Origin: Rheinheimera tangshanensis
GTDB taxonomy: Bacteria; Pseudomonadota; Gammaproteobacteria; Enterobacterales; Alteromonadaceae
Direction: 5' to 3'
DNA length: 64,000 nucleotides
Assembly: GCF_014645135.1 (NCBI RefSeq)
Contig: NZ_BMLH01000001.1
Coordinates: 186,001 to 250,000, forward strand
The first letter of the stretch is position 1; each line of letters begins with the position of its first letter. The notes under the pieces are model-generated. The model searched no databases and was not told the origin of the DNA. It saw only the letters and a list, made by a program, of their open reading frames with translations. Positions 48,325 to 57,664 of this stretch are shown here, in pieces. The position numbers and the translations under genes are program-made.

Positions 48325-49815
48325 GTGAAAACTTTGGTCGTGAATAAAAAGCAGATTGGTCTGGCTGCTGTAGTAACTTTTTTAATGGCGTCATGTCAGC
48401 AAGTGCTAGTGGATCCGCAACCAGAACAAAAGCCAGAACAAGGCAAAAGCTGGCTGGCAGGTGATCACCATGTGCACACCCATTACAGCGTGAAATGGGA
48501 TAATTCAGTGTTTCCGCCAGCACCTATTTTAGGTGGAGATGCTAAATACTCTATTCCGCTAAATGCCCAGATGGCCTCGCATTATGGCTTAAGCTGGATG
48601 GTGATAACCGATCACGGTGGGCCAAACCGTGCCAAACTGGCGTTAGAGCAGGCTTACCCTGAGCTGGTGGCTTCACGTAAAGCTTTACCGCAAATTCTAC
48701 AATTTTACGGTATGGAGTTTGATGTGCCGGGCAATAGCCCTGGTGGTCGCCATGCCAGTTTTATTATGCCGCACAGGCCAACCGAAGCAGAGCAGTTATA
48801 CCAGATAGAAAGCCGCTACAACGGCCGTCAGGGTGTACCTCCTGGGCCGGAAAAGTCCGAAGATGGCTTTATGCTGCAAGCACTCAAAGCCATGAATGAA
48901 TTACCGGATAAACCTTTGCTTTTGGTTAATCATCCGGCGCGCTTAGCCACTGGTTTTCGGCAATACAATAAAGTGACTCCAGCGCAGTTACGTGACTGGC
49001 AGGATACTGCACCCGATGTAGTGATTGGGATGACAGGCGCTGAAGGCCATCAGGCGGCAACTTTAAATCCGGATGGCAGTCAGGACCCAAACGCCATCCG
49101 CGGCGAATACCCTTATTATCCGACTATGGGTGGCTACGACCAGATGACAGCCCGTTTAGGTGGTGTGTGGGATAGTTTATTAAGTGAAGGCCGCAATTGG
49201 TGGGTGACAGGAGTGTCCGACAGTCATGGTCATTATACAGATGGCTGGGCCGACTTCTGGCCGGGTCAATACGCTAAAACTTATGTGTATGCCGATAAAA
49301 ACTACGACAGTATTTTTGCTGCCCTCAAAGCCGGTCAGGTTTTTGTCACGACCGGTGATTTAATAGATGCCTTGTTTGTCGAAGTGGCGGTAAAAGGTTC
49401 GGATAAAACCGCGGCTGCAGGCCAGACTTTGACAATAAAACCTGACGATGAGCTGATGCTGCGGGTGCGTTTTCGTGACCCCACTAGCAATAACGGCGGT
49501 GGTTTTAACCCAGAGGTGCAGCGGGTGGACGTGATTCAGGGGCTTATCACAGGCCCAGCTTTAGAGCGAAATAGCGACGAAGCGCTGAAGACCAAGGTAG
49601 CCAAACGTTTTTACTCAGCCGACTGGACTATCGAACACGGTTACAGCCAGTTTGAGCTGCCACTGGGTAAAGTCAGCAGCAGCCAGTATTTGCGCCTTCG
49701 CGGCACCAACAATAAAAACGAGCTGGAACCAGAGCCTGATGCCAAAGGCGAAAACCCTTGGTCCGATTTATGGTTTTACAGCAACCCGGTGTTTATTAAA
49801 CTGGTTCAAGACTAA
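48325..49815 (+). CDS. PHP-domain (CehA/McbA-like) metallohydrolase lipoprotein
   Basis: A 496-residue protein with a lipoprotein signal (cysteine at residue 24 in LMASC) and a PHP-type metal-dependent phosphoesterase domain: GDHHVHTHYS (about 47-56), ITDHGG, FYGMEFD, NHPAR and GVSDSHGH supply metal-binding histidines and aspartates. The C-terminal part (from about 350) looks like a beta domain. The start is a GTG with AAGGTG upstream. It probably sits on the outer membrane or faces the periplasm and cleaves a phosphoester or other ester taken up with the receptor. Confidence 0.85.
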   Translation: MKTLVVNKKQIGLAAVVTFLMASCQQVLVDPQPEQKPEQGKSWLAGDHHVHTHYSVKWDNSVFPPAPILGGDAKYSIPLNAQMASHYGLSWMVITDHGGPNRAKLALEQAYPELVASRKALPQILQFYGMEFDVPGNSPGGRHASFIMPHRPTEAEQLYQIESRYNGRQGVPPGPEKSEDGFMLQALKAMNELPDKPLLLVNHPARLATGFRQYNKVTPAQLRDWQDTAPDVVIGMTGAEGHQAATLNPDGSQDPNAIRGEYPYYPTMGGYDQMTARLGGVWDSLLSEGRNWWVTGVSDSHGHYTDGWADFWPGQYAKTYVYADKNYDSIFAALKAGQVFVTTGDLIDALFVEVAVKGSDKTAAAGQTLTIKPDDELMLRVRFRDPTSNNGGGFNPEVQRVDVIQGLITGPALERNSDEALKTKVAKRFYSADWTIEHGYSQFELPLGKVSSSQYLRLRGTNNKNELEPEPDAKGENPWSDLWFYSNPVFIKLVQD

Positions 49816-49827
49816 GCTCAATCTGGC

Positions 49828-50187
49828 TCAGTCTTGAGACTCTGACCAAACTGCAAACTCGTTACCGCTGGGTTCGGTAAAGTGAAAACGGCAGCCGCCC
49901 GGGAAGTCAAAAATAGGCTTAATCACAATGCCGCCATGCTGTTGTACTTTGGCTAAAGTAGATCTGATATCTGCACTGTAAAACACCAATAAAGCTCCGC
50001 CTGTTGTGCTGGTGGAGCATTGTTCAGATCGGAAAAAGCCACCGTCTAAACCTTGGTCGGAAAAGGCCACATAATCCGGGCCATAGTCAACAAAACTCCA
50101 GTCAAAAGCCGCGCTGAAAAATGCTTTGGTGGCGGATAAATCTTTGGCGGGGAATTCGACATAATTTAGTTTTCCGTGTTGGTGCAT
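49828..50187 (-). CDS. VOC-family (glyoxalase-like) protein
   Basis: A 119-residue protein with one VOC/glyoxalase fold: GKLNYVEFPAKDLSATKAFF at the start and GCRFHFTEPSGNEFAVWSE at the end, giving metal-ligand candidates His/Glu. Members include glyoxalases, dioxygenases and resistance proteins; no specific role can be given. A good AAGGAAA ribosome binding site precedes the ATG. Confidence 0.85.
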   Translation of the reverse strand: MHQHGKLNYVEFPAKDLSATKAFFSAAFDWSFVDYGPDYVAFSDQGLDGGFFRSEQCSTSTTGGALLVFYSADIRSTLAKVQQHGGIVIKPIFDFPGGCRFHFTEPSGNEFAVWSESQD

Positions 50188-50451
50188 AGTGCTGTTTCCT
50201 TAGAATTGCTATGACTTTGAGTGGTGCAAAGCTAATTTTGCAGGTTCAGGCTACAAACTGCTGCCTGTTGTTCCTGTGAACATTGCGTCTCAGTTCTGGG
50301 TGTATTCAGCAGTTCTAGATTAACTGCCATGTTCGTCGTCCCTTCAGACTGTATAGAAAGACCAGAATAACTGAAATAACAGCTCTGGGTGACGGCAATA
50401 ACACAACAGTATGGCGACAGCAGATGCTTAGGACCAGGTTATTGCTGTTTT

Positions 50452-50826
50452 TCAGCTTTTTTCTTCCATCAGACCTATTAAGTTACCGTCCGGGTCTCTC
50501 AGAAAAGCTATCCATAGTTGATGATCCGGCATCTGTGCTGCAAGCTGTGGAGCTCGCTCCGCTACAGCACCGAGAGCCAGAGCCTTGATATAAAACTGTT
50601 CTATGTTGGTTGTTTGAAAATAAGGAATGGAATTTTTGCCAACTTCACCTGTACCTTGCGGCGTGCTGAGCATTAACCGGGTGGCACCAGATTGTACAAA
50701 AGCCAGTTGTGGTGTCAGAGAAAATAGAAAGTCTAGTCCCAGTACCTGAGTATAAAATGGCAACGAAAGCTGCACATCTTTTACCACTATGGCCAGTTGG
50801 CCTAATCCAATTATTTTATGGTCCAT
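50452..50826 (-). CDS. VOC-family (glyoxalase-like) protein
   Basis: A 125-residue VOC protein: LGQLAIVVKDVQLSLPFY at the start and LWIAFLRDPDGNLIGLMEE at the end. Ligand positions differ from true glyoxalase I, so function is open. An ATG at 50826 with GGTGA upstream is chosen; an ATG at 50841 is also possible and would begin one base after the stop of the upstream membrane-protein gene. The two are probably co-transcribed. Confidence 0.83.
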   Translation of the reverse strand: MDHKIIGLGQLAIVVKDVQLSLPFYTQVLGLDFLFSLTPQLAFVQSGATRLMLSTPQGTGEVGKNSIPYFQTTNIEQFYIKALALGAVAERAPQLAAQMPDHQLWIAFLRDPDGNLIGLMEEKS

Positions 50827-50842
50827 AAATGATTTCACCATC

Positions 50843-51265
50843 TCAGTGATGTGGTTGAATACGTTGCCCTGCTAAGATAGCGAACCATGCCATAGGCAGA
50901 TAAGCTATCACCAGATCTAACGCAATAAACCAGCCTGGAGCTGGGATCATAAAACTCGCAGCTACGCCGCCACAAAGGAAAAACACGCCAATCAGATAAG
51001 CAAAACGATGTTTATGCTTAGCCGCTATCAGGTAAGCGATCATAGCTCCGGCCAAAGTACCAAGAGCATGCGCCAGAAAGGGCATCACAAAATGTTTGGG
51101 TTCAAATAAGTCGATGCCCAAACTCAGGCTTTCGGTGTTTGTTACGTCGACGCCCGCAGGCGGAGGAATAAGCGCAGGACTGATGTGAATCAGCGCCATA
51201 TTAACTGTCGCTCCAAGCAGGATCCCTAACAGAATAGCCAGTAGATTTCGCAGTAAGTTCAACAT
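50843..51265 (-). CDS. Four-helix membrane protein, unknown function
   Basis: A 140-residue protein with four hydrophobic helices (about residues 3-25, 60-80, 88-105 and 110-132). The family is not recognised with certainty. The ATG at 51265 has GTGGA upstream; an ATG 21 bases earlier is possible. It lies directly before the VOC gene (50452) and may share its transcript. Confidence 0.7.
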   Translation of the reverse strand: MLNLLRNLLAILLGILLGATVNMALIHISPALIPPPAGVDVTNTESLSLGIDLFEPKHFVMPFLAHALGTLAGAMIAYLIAAKHKHRFAYLIGVFFLCGGVAASFMIPAPGWFIALDLVIAYLPMAWFAILAGQRIQPHH

Positions 51266-51422
51266 GCTGATATTCCACAAAGACATCGTTAGCTTTTAAG
51301 TTAGATGAGTTATTGCGACTGAGCAATAACATCACCATATGTGGCACCAGTCTGAAAATGTCGTCGGCGATTAGCCCGATGATTCAGCAGATGTTGCAGT
51401 AAAGACGGAATCTTGTGTCTGA

Positions 51423-51453
51423 GAGTCCCTTCAGGATCCGGCTGAAGGGACTC
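51423..51453 (-). terminator. Hairpin after the DUF885 gene
   Basis: A 12-bp perfect stem (51423-51434 with 51442-51453; core AGTCCCTTCAG/CTGAAGGGACT) with loop GATCCGG, 10 bp after the stop. No T run follows on the minus strand, so it may be a Rho-assisted end or a processing/stability element. Confidence 0.6.
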
Positions 51454-51463
51454 GCTTTAGAAT

Positions 51464-53245
51464 CTACTTAGCCGCAGCCCCAGCAATAAAACGGTCCATT
51501 TCTGCTTCCAGAATTTCCAGTGGCAAAGCGCCATTGGCTAACAGGGCATCATGAAAAGCGCGCAGGTCAAATTTGTCACCCAGTTGTTGCTCGGCTTTAG
51601 CTCGCAACTGGCGGATTTTAATTTCGCCCATTTTGTATGACAGCGCCTGACCAGGCCAGGATATATAACGGTCCACTTCGGCTCTTACATTAGCTGGTGA
51701 CAACGAAGTATTGCTGGACAGGAAATCCAGCGCCTGTTGACGGCTCCAGCCCTTTGAATGGATACCTGTATCAATCACCAAACGACAAGCGCGCCACATC
51801 TCGTAACTTAGACGGCCAAATTGCTGATAGGCATTTTCATACACACCCATTTCCACACCAAGACGTTCGGCATACAAACCCCAGCCCTCGCCATAAGCAC
51901 TTAAATACAGATTACGGCGAAACTGCGGCACATTTTCCAGCTCTTGCGACAGGGCATTTTGTAAATGATGGCCCGGCACAGCTTCGTGTAATGTTAAAGC
52001 TACCAGTTCATAGAGTGGGCGTTGGTCCAGAGCATGGGTATTCAGCCAATAAGCACCACCGCGGATGCCACCTATGGCGGCAGGGTTGTAAGAGGCAGTC
52101 GTATAGTTCGGTGCTATTTCATCTGGCACAGGCACTATACCGTATGGCAGGCGGGGTAATTTGCCGAAAAACTCCGGCAAGCGGTAATCAATACGCTTGG
52201 CGATGTAAGAGGCTTCTTTTAATAATTCTGTTGGGGTTTTGGCGTAAAACTGCGGATCTGTACGTAAAAATTTCGTGAAGTCGCTGAAACTGCCTTTGAA
52301 GCCGGTCTCTTTAATCAGCGAGTCCATTTCAGCGCGGATCCGTTTTACTTCGGCAAGGCCAATGCTATGGATCTCGACCGGATCCATATCCTGCGTCACA
52401 TAGGTATTGATGGTATGACGGTAATAGGCTTTGCCTTGCGGCAGTAGCTCTGCTGCCAGACTGTCTGTAGCGGCTTTCATATAATCGCCTTCAAGAAAGT
52501 CAGCTAAACGGGCAAAAGCAGGTAAAGCTGTTTGTGCAATAGCTTGTTTGGCGGCCTGCTGTAATTGCAGTTGTTCAGCTGGTGAAAATGAGGCCGGGAA
52601 TTTAGTAAAAGGTTCATACAAGCTGCTTTGTGTCGGGTCTTTATAAACCTGAGCGCGCACTGTCGGTGCTATGCCCTGCACAACAATTTTTGGTAAAACA
52701 AAACCGTCTTTAATTCCAGTGCGCATATTGGCGATGTTTTCATCAAAGTAGCGGCCAAAGTCATGGATACGGGCAATATAATCCTGATAATCCGTAACTT
52801 TGGGCATAGCCAGGCCGCTACTGGCATCCAAAGCTGCGCTCCAGAAACTGTAGAAAGTATTAGCCGGAATACGGTCGAGGAACAGCGTATTGGACTGAAT
52901 GGAGTTGCGTAGCACCCAGCCCAGCAGTTGGTGGTTTACCCTGTCCGCGTCTGTCAGTTGAGTTGTGTCTATTGCTTGCAGGCGCTGCAGCAATTTTTGT
53001 TCAGCCTTCAGACGACGCTCTCTGTCTTTGGCTGTCACACCAGGCAGTTTGTTATTGTAACCAGCCAGTCCCATCCGGCCTGCGGTAACAGGGTCTTCCT
53101 GCAGGCTGAAGTGCCAATGGTCATCTATGACCTGTTGTAGTTGTTCTGTTGCAGTGGCGGCTAAGGCGGCAGGCGCCAGCCACAAAAGCGTCAGGCTAAG
53201 TAGGCTATGATAAACAAAAGACAGAAATTTGCGGGACCTAAACAC
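51464..53245 (-). CDS. DUF885 family metallopeptidase-like protein
   Basis: A 593-residue secreted protein with a signal peptide (cleavage likely after ALAA, about residue 30) and a DUF885 domain (PF05960). The motif LTLHEAVPGHHLQ (about residue 412) is a zinc-binding HExxxGHH-like site shared by the family, related to M32-type carboxypeptidases. It probably trims peptides in the periplasm. The GTG start at 53245 has GGAGAA upstream. It is a stand-alone gene 110 bp after arsJ. Confidence 0.88.
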   Translation of the reverse strand: MFRSRKFLSFVYHSLLSLTLLWLAPAALAATATEQLQQVIDDHWHFSLQEDPVTAGRMGLAGYNNKLPGVTAKDRERRLKAEQKLLQRLQAIDTTQLTDADRVNHQLLGWVLRNSIQSNTLFLDRIPANTFYSFWSAALDASSGLAMPKVTDYQDYIARIHDFGRYFDENIANMRTGIKDGFVLPKIVVQGIAPTVRAQVYKDPTQSSLYEPFTKFPASFSPAEQLQLQQAAKQAIAQTALPAFARLADFLEGDYMKAATDSLAAELLPQGKAYYRHTINTYVTQDMDPVEIHSIGLAEVKRIRAEMDSLIKETGFKGSFSDFTKFLRTDPQFYAKTPTELLKEASYIAKRIDYRLPEFFGKLPRLPYGIVPVPDEIAPNYTTASYNPAAIGGIRGGAYWLNTHALDQRPLYELVALTLHEAVPGHHLQNALSQELENVPQFRRNLYLSAYGEGWGLYAERLGVEMGVYENAYQQFGRLSYEMWRACRLVIDTGIHSKGWSRQQALDFLSSNTSLSPANVRAEVDRYISWPGQALSYKMGEIKIRQLRAKAEQQLGDKFDLRAFHDALLANGALPLEILEAEMDRFIAGAAAK

Positions 53246-53355
53246 AGGGGTTCTCCAGACAGATGGATCGGCTTATTTTTATAGCTTTACCTTAGCATGA
53301 GCCCTTTCTCTGGTGACAACTTCTAACCCGTCATTTAAACGCTACACCGCATTCG

Positions 53356-54570
53356 TTATGTATTAGTTCGCAAATAGCTTTTTGCCTTGGGCAAAAAACA
53401 AGACAACAGCACTGTCACCAGAATAAAAGCGCTGGACCAATACAGGCATGCCTCTAAGCCTTGAGTTTGATATAAATACCCTGACAACAGCGTGCCAATG
53501 AGGCGGCCCATAGCGTTGGCCATATAATAAAAACCAACATCCAGCGAGACGCCATCTGCTTTGGCATAGCTGACAATTAAATAGCTGTGTAAAGACGAAT
53601 TGACCGCAAACACAGCGCCGAAGACTAAGAGCACTGACACTAACAAAGTTTCGGTCGGGAAGGGCAGAGGCAAGAGTTTAGCCAATAGCGCTGGTATCAG
53701 ACAAAGCGCAAAAGCCCAGCCCACAGCAGCCCAACGCCCCGGTACTTTGCCTGCTTTTTTACCGGTAATGAATGGAGCTACACTTTGCACCAGACCATAA
53801 CCAATAATCCATAAGGCTAAAAAAGTGCCTATGGCCTGCTGGCTCCAGGCCAGTTGCTGGGCTAAAAACAGCGGCAGGGCGATGACAAACCATAAATCAC
53901 GCGCACCAAATAAAAATAACCGCGCCGCCGACAACAAATTAATAGGACCACTTTTCGACAGCATGTCTTTAAACTTGGGTTTGTAACTACTTTTGCCTAA
54001 GTCTTTTTTCAGCAACACCAAACTTAATAACCACACTAGCGCTAAAGCGCCAGCCATCACAGCCACAGCACCCTGAAAGCCGATGTGTGTCAGTAAAAAA
54101 CCACCTATAAAAAAACCAACCCCTTTCAGCGCGTTTTTCGAGCCTGTCAGCACTGCAACCCACTGATACAGCTTACTTTGGGAGTCTTGCGGCACCAACA
54201 ATTTAATCGAGCTTTTGGCGCTCATTTTATTTAAGTCTTTGGCAACACCAGACAAAGCCTGAGCCGCCATCACCCAGGGAACTATTAATAACTCCGCAGG
54301 AACCAATAACATCGCAAGCGCTGCTATTTGTAAAAATAGCCCAATATTCATGGTTTTATTCAGGCCAATACGAGCGCCCAGCCAGCCACCAAACAGGTTA
54401 GTCAGCACGCCAAATAGCTCGTAAAACACAAATAACGACGCTATTTCCAAAGGGCTATAACCGAGTTTATAAAAATGCAGCAGCACCAACATCCGCAGAG
54501 CGCCGTCGGTCAGGGTAAAAGCCCAGTAGTTGCCAGTAACTACCAGATACTGTTTGATTGCTGCATTCAT
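53356..54570 (-). CDS. arsJ: Organoarsenical efflux MFS permease ArsJ
   Basis: A 404-residue membrane protein with about 12 helices. The start, YWAFTLTDGALRMLVLLHFY, is typical of ArsJ. ArsJ exports 1-arseno-3-phosphoglycerate, which the neighbouring GAPDH makes from arsenate and glyceraldehyde-3-phosphate; the pair removes arsenate without reducing it. It follows gapdh by 13 bp and ends the ars operon. Confidence 0.92.
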   Translation of the reverse strand: MNAAIKQYLVVTGNYWAFTLTDGALRMLVLLHFYKLGYSPLEIASLFVFYELFGVLTNLFGGWLGARIGLNKTMNIGLFLQIAALAMLLVPAELLIVPWVMAAQALSGVAKDLNKMSAKSSIKLLVPQDSQSKLYQWVAVLTGSKNALKGVGFFIGGFLLTHIGFQGAVAVMAGALALVWLLSLVLLKKDLGKSSYKPKFKDMLSKSGPINLLSAARLFLFGARDLWFVIALPLFLAQQLAWSQQAIGTFLALWIIGYGLVQSVAPFITGKKAGKVPGRWAAVGWAFALCLIPALLAKLLPLPFPTETLLVSVLLVFGAVFAVNSSLHSYLIVSYAKADGVSLDVGFYYMANAMGRLIGTLLSGYLYQTQGLEACLYWSSAFILVTVLLSCFLPKAKSYLRTNT

Positions 54571-54583
54571 TTTACTCGTCCTT

Positions 54584-55588
54584 TTATATAGACCCGACCA
54601 TTTTGGCTAACTCTACTGTACGATTGGCGTAGCCCCATTCGTTATCGTACCAGGCGTAAATTTTCACTTGAGTGCCATTGACCACCATAGTCGACAGGGC
54701 GTCAATAATGCTGGAGCGCGGGTCGGTTTTATAATCGACCGAGACCAGTGGCCGCTCTTCATAACCCAGAATATCTTTGAGTTCCTGCTCTGATGCCGCT
54801 TTTAACAAGGCATTGACTTCTTCCGCTGTGGTAGCGCGTTCTACTTCAAATACGCAGTCAGTTAAAGACGCATTAGCCAGTGGTACTCTTACGGCATGGC
54901 CATTTAACCGGCCTTTTAGCTCAGGAAATATTTCGGTAATAGCAGTAGCCGACCCTGTAGTGGTTGGAATTAAACTGCTGCCACAAGCGCGGGCACGGCG
55001 TAAGTCTTTGTGCGGTGTATCCAGAATAGACTGAGTATTGGTTAAATCGTGGATAGTGGTGATAGAGCCATGTTTAATGCCCAACTTTTCATGAATGACT
55101 TTGACCACAGGCGCCAGACAGTTGGTAGTGCAGCTGGCTGCTGTGACTATTTTGTGTGTTGCCGCATCAAATAACTGGTGATTGACACCCATCACTACGT
55201 TTAATACGCCAGCTTCTTTCACAGGCGCGCTGACCACCACACGTTTTACGCCTTGATCTAAATAAGCCTGTAGCTGTGCTGAGCTTTTCATTTTGCCAGA
55301 GCATTCAATCACCAGATGGCAGCCTGACCAGTCGGTGTCGTTAATGGCTTTATTGTGCGTCACAGCAATAGAATGACCCTGAATGATGACGGAATTGCCC
55401 TGCGCTTCAGCCTGATGATTCCAGCGACCGTGCACTGAGTCGAAATTCAGTAAATGAGCAAAGGTTGCAGCGTCACCGGCAGGGTCGTTGATCTGCACAA
55501 ATTCAAATTCAGGCCAGTTAAAAGAGGCGCGTAACGCCAAACGACCTATACGGCCAAAGCCGTTGATACCCACTTTAATTTTTTTCAT
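54584..55588 (-). CDS. gapdh: ArsJ-associated glyceraldehyde-3-phosphate dehydrogenase
   Basis: A 334-residue type I GAPDH: Rossmann start [14 protein letters not shown], catalytic cysteine in [11 protein letters not shown] (about residue 155) and typical [11 protein letters not shown] at the end. In ars operons with arsJ this enzyme uses arsenate in place of phosphate to form the unstable 1-arseno-3-phosphoglycerate. The ATG at 55588 follows a GTG by one codon; either could start. It lies between the phosphatase and arsJ. Confidence 0.93.
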   Translation of the reverse strand: MKKIKVGINGFGRIGRLALRASFNWPEFEFVQINDPAGDAATFAHLLNFDSVHGRWNHQAEAQGNSVIIQGHSIAVTHNKAINDTDWSGCHLVIECSGKMKSSAQLQAYLDQGVKRVVVSAPVKEAGVLNVVMGVNHQLFDAATHKIVTAASCTTNCLAPVVKVIHEKLGIKHGSITTIHDLTNTQSILDTPHKDLRRARACGSSLIPTTTGSATAITEIFPELKGRLNGHAVRVPLANASLTDCVFEVERATTAEEVNALLKAASEQELKDILGYEERPLVSVDYKTDPRSSIIDALSTMVVNGTQVKIYAWYDNEWGYANRTVELAKMVGSI

Positions 55589-55611
55589 CACAGTATCTCT
55601 TTGCTAATCAG

Positions 55612-56100
55612 TTATGACAGGCTTTGAAAATAAGCCTGATGTGGAGCTAAAGTCAGTGCATTAGGCCGCAAAGCCTGAATACGTTGTTTCACCCGTTCTT
55701 TATCGATGCCACGTTCAAGCAGAATTTGTGCTGCTACTAAACCAGTGCGGCCTGAGCCCCCTTTGCAGTGAATGGCGACTTTTTTGCCCTCTTTTAACAG
55801 CTGATGAATTTGCGGGCCTTGCTGCTGCCAGGCTGTGGCAAAGTCAGCACGTGGGGCATGGTCGTCTTCAATAGGGCAATGAAACCAGGCTAATCCAAGC
55901 TCTTCGCACAAGGCTGGCAAGTCAGTAACCTGGTTGAGTTCCATTTCCTCGCGAGGCATTAAGGTCAGAATGGCCGAGGCACCTGCTTGCTTTAACGTCA
56001 GCAAAGCGTCTTTTAATGCTTCAGTTTTAGTGCCAGGACAAGGGGTGAACAGAAGTGCTGCTGAGCCTTCCAGTACTAATTCGTCAAATGGGTGTGACAT
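55612..56100 (-). CDS. Dual-specificity-like phosphatase in the ars operon
   Basis: A 162-residue protein of the cysteine-phosphatase (DSP/CDKN3-like) fold. The P-loop is IHCKGGSGRTG (HCX5R, about residues 114-124, with an internal GXGXXG) and the general acid may be the DDHAPRADF loop. It sits 30 bp after acr3 and 23 bp before gapdh in the same operon, so it belongs to the arsenic response. Two roles are possible: a phosphatase acting on a phospho-intermediate, or an arsenate reductase like Acr2. No ordinary ArsC is seen nearby. Confidence 0.85.
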   Translation of the reverse strand: MSHPFDELVLEGSAALLFTPCPGTKTEALKDALLTLKQAGASAILTLMPREEMELNQVTDLPALCEELGLAWFHCPIEDDHAPRADFATAWQQQGPQIHQLLKEGKKVAIHCKGGSGRTGLVAAQILLERGIDKERVKQRIQALRPNALTLAPHQAYFQSLS

Positions 56101-56130
56101 CAATTTTTCCTTATCAACTGTGCAATAGCT

Positions 56131-57153
56131 TTATTCATCGCGCAAAAACCAATGGCGGGTGCGGTTAGCAAACCATACCAAAGACAACATCACAGGCACT
56201 TCAACCAGCACACCAACCACTGTGGCAAGGGCTGCGCCTGAATTCAGGCCAAAAAGTGAAATAGCCACAGCAACGGCCAGTTCAAAAAAGTTACTGGCAC
56301 CGACCATACCGGCAGGAGCCGCTATGTTATGCGGCAACTGCAGTTTGCAGCCGGCAAAGTAAGTCAAAGCGAAGATGCCGTAGGTTTGCAGCAGTAACGG
56401 AATGGCAATCAGCACTATGGCGAGCGGTTGATTCAAAATGGTTTGTGCCTGAAAACCAAATAACAGCACTACAGTGGCCAGTAAGCCAAAGATGGACCAG
56501 GGTTTTATTCGTGCCAGTAAAGTCGTTAGTTTTTCGGGACTTTTGCCTGAGAAAGATTTTCTGGTCCAGACACCAGCCAGCAGCGGTAGCAAAACATAAA
56601 GCAGCACGGATAAAATCAGCGTCGACCAAGGCACAGTGATATCTGACACGCCCAATAGCAAAGCACTGATAGGCGCAAAGGCAAAAATCATAATGATGTC
56701 GTTCACAGACACCTGCACCAGAGTGTAATTGGCATCGCCTTTAGTTAACTGACTCCAGACAAACACCATAGCGGTGCAAGGTGCTACGCCAAGTAAAATC
56801 ATACCTGCTATATATTCAGTGGCAGTTTGTGGGTCGACCCAATCGGCAAACAGCACCCGGAAAAACAACCAGCCGAGCAGCGCCATAGTAAAAGGTTTGA
56901 TCAGCCAGTTCACCACCAGCGTCAGTACAATGCCTTTGGGTTTTTTCGTCACATCTTTGATGGCGCTAAAGTCAATCTGCACCATCATTGGATAAATCAT
57001 CACCCAGATAAAAGCGGCGATCACCAGGTTCACTTGCGCATATTCAAAGGACGCAACCACCTGAAACAAGCCGGGGAACAGGTTGCCAGCAACAACACCC
57101 AGCAGCATGGCTAATGCAACCCAGACCGATAAATAACGTTCAAATAATCCCAT
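56131..57153 (-). CDS. acr3: Arsenite efflux permease Acr3
   Basis: A 340-residue membrane protein with ten predicted helices of the bile/arsenite/riboflavin transporter family. [23 protein letters not shown] holds the essential conserved cysteine (about residue 128), and the N-terminal [17 protein letters not shown] is typical. It exports arsenite (and perhaps antimonite) using the proton gradient. GGAGACC before the ATG is a good ribosome binding site. It follows arsR by 33 bp. Confidence 0.93.
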   Translation of the reverse strand: MGLFERYLSVWVALAMLLGVVAGNLFPGLFQVVASFEYAQVNLVIAAFIWVMIYPMMVQIDFSAIKDVTKKPKGIVLTLVVNWLIKPFTMALLGWLFFRVLFADWVDPQTATEYIAGMILLGVAPCTAMVFVWSQLTKGDANYTLVQVSVNDIIMIFAFAPISALLLGVSDITVPWSTLILSVLLYVLLPLLAGVWTRKSFSGKSPEKLTTLLARIKPWSIFGLLATVVLLFGFQAQTILNQPLAIVLIAIPLLLQTYGIFALTYFAGCKLQLPHNIAAPAGMVGASNFFELAVAVAISLFGLNSGAALATVVGVLVEVPVMLSLVWFANRTRHWFLRDE

Positions 57154-57186
57154 TGTGGGTCTCCTTTTTGATGCTGGTCCGTGAAA

Positions 57187-57537
57187 TTAACAGCAGCTTT
57201 TTTGTCGCTCTGGTCTGTCACCCATATGACATAACTGCTTTTGGTTTAATGCCAGCCAGTCAGAGCTTGCCTCCAGTGTTTGTTGCAAACAGAATAGAGC
57301 CCACTGCGGTAATTCAGGATTTAAGCGGTAATAGACCCATAAACCTTGTTTGCGGTCGAGCACAATGCCATCGCGGCGCAACTGGGCTAAATGACGGGAG
57401 ATTTTCGGCTGACTGTCGGCAAGCGCAGCCACCAGCTCACAAACACAAAGCTCTTGTTCCTGCTGGATCAGCAACAAAGAACGTAACCTTGTTTCATCTG
57501 CCAGAGCTTTAAAAAAGGTGATAGGGTTAAGTTGCAT
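57187..57537 (-). CDS. arsR: Arsenic-responsive repressor ArsR
   Basis: A 116-residue winged helix-turn-helix repressor. The ELCVCELVAAL segment holds the CxC arsenite-binding pair (about residues 32-34) at the start of the DNA-binding motif, with DSQPKISRHLAQLRRDGIV as the recognition helix. Extra cysteines close the C terminus (KSCC). The ATG at 57537 (MQLNPITFFKALADETR) is preferred because a farther ATG at 57591 would run through the operator/promoter. It represses the operon until arsenite binds. Confidence 0.92.
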   Translation of the reverse strand: MQLNPITFFKALADETRLRSLLLIQQEQELCVCELVAALADSQPKISRHLAQLRRDGIVLDRKQGLWVYYRLNPELPQWALFCLQQTLEASSDWLALNQKQLCHMGDRPERQKSCC

Positions 57538-57547
57538 TATTGAAGCT

Positions 57548-57598
57548 ACATATGGAAAACCATATGCAGTAGTATATATCTGTTTTTCCATATGTAAA
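57548..57598 (-). promoter_or_regulatory. ars operon promoter and ArsR operator
   Basis: Read on the minus strand: -35 TTTACA (57593-57598), 16-bp spacer, -10 TATACT (57571-57576). A perfect 12-bp inverted repeat, ACATATGGAAAA (57548-57559) with TTTTCCATATGT (57584-57595), brackets the -10, and a third CATATG lies at 57561-57566. One arm overlaps the -35 box, as expected for an ArsR operator. Confidence 0.75.
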
Positions 57599-57664
57599 TT
57601 GAAATCTATGGAGAAACTTAGCTTTGCGATATGCTAGAGCCAATAAAAACAAGGACGCTTAGCC

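Noticed and set aside
57538-57591. A longer ArsR starting at the ATG at 57591
   Set aside because: The extension would be coded by the operator and the -10 box, and family members start at the MQLNP position.
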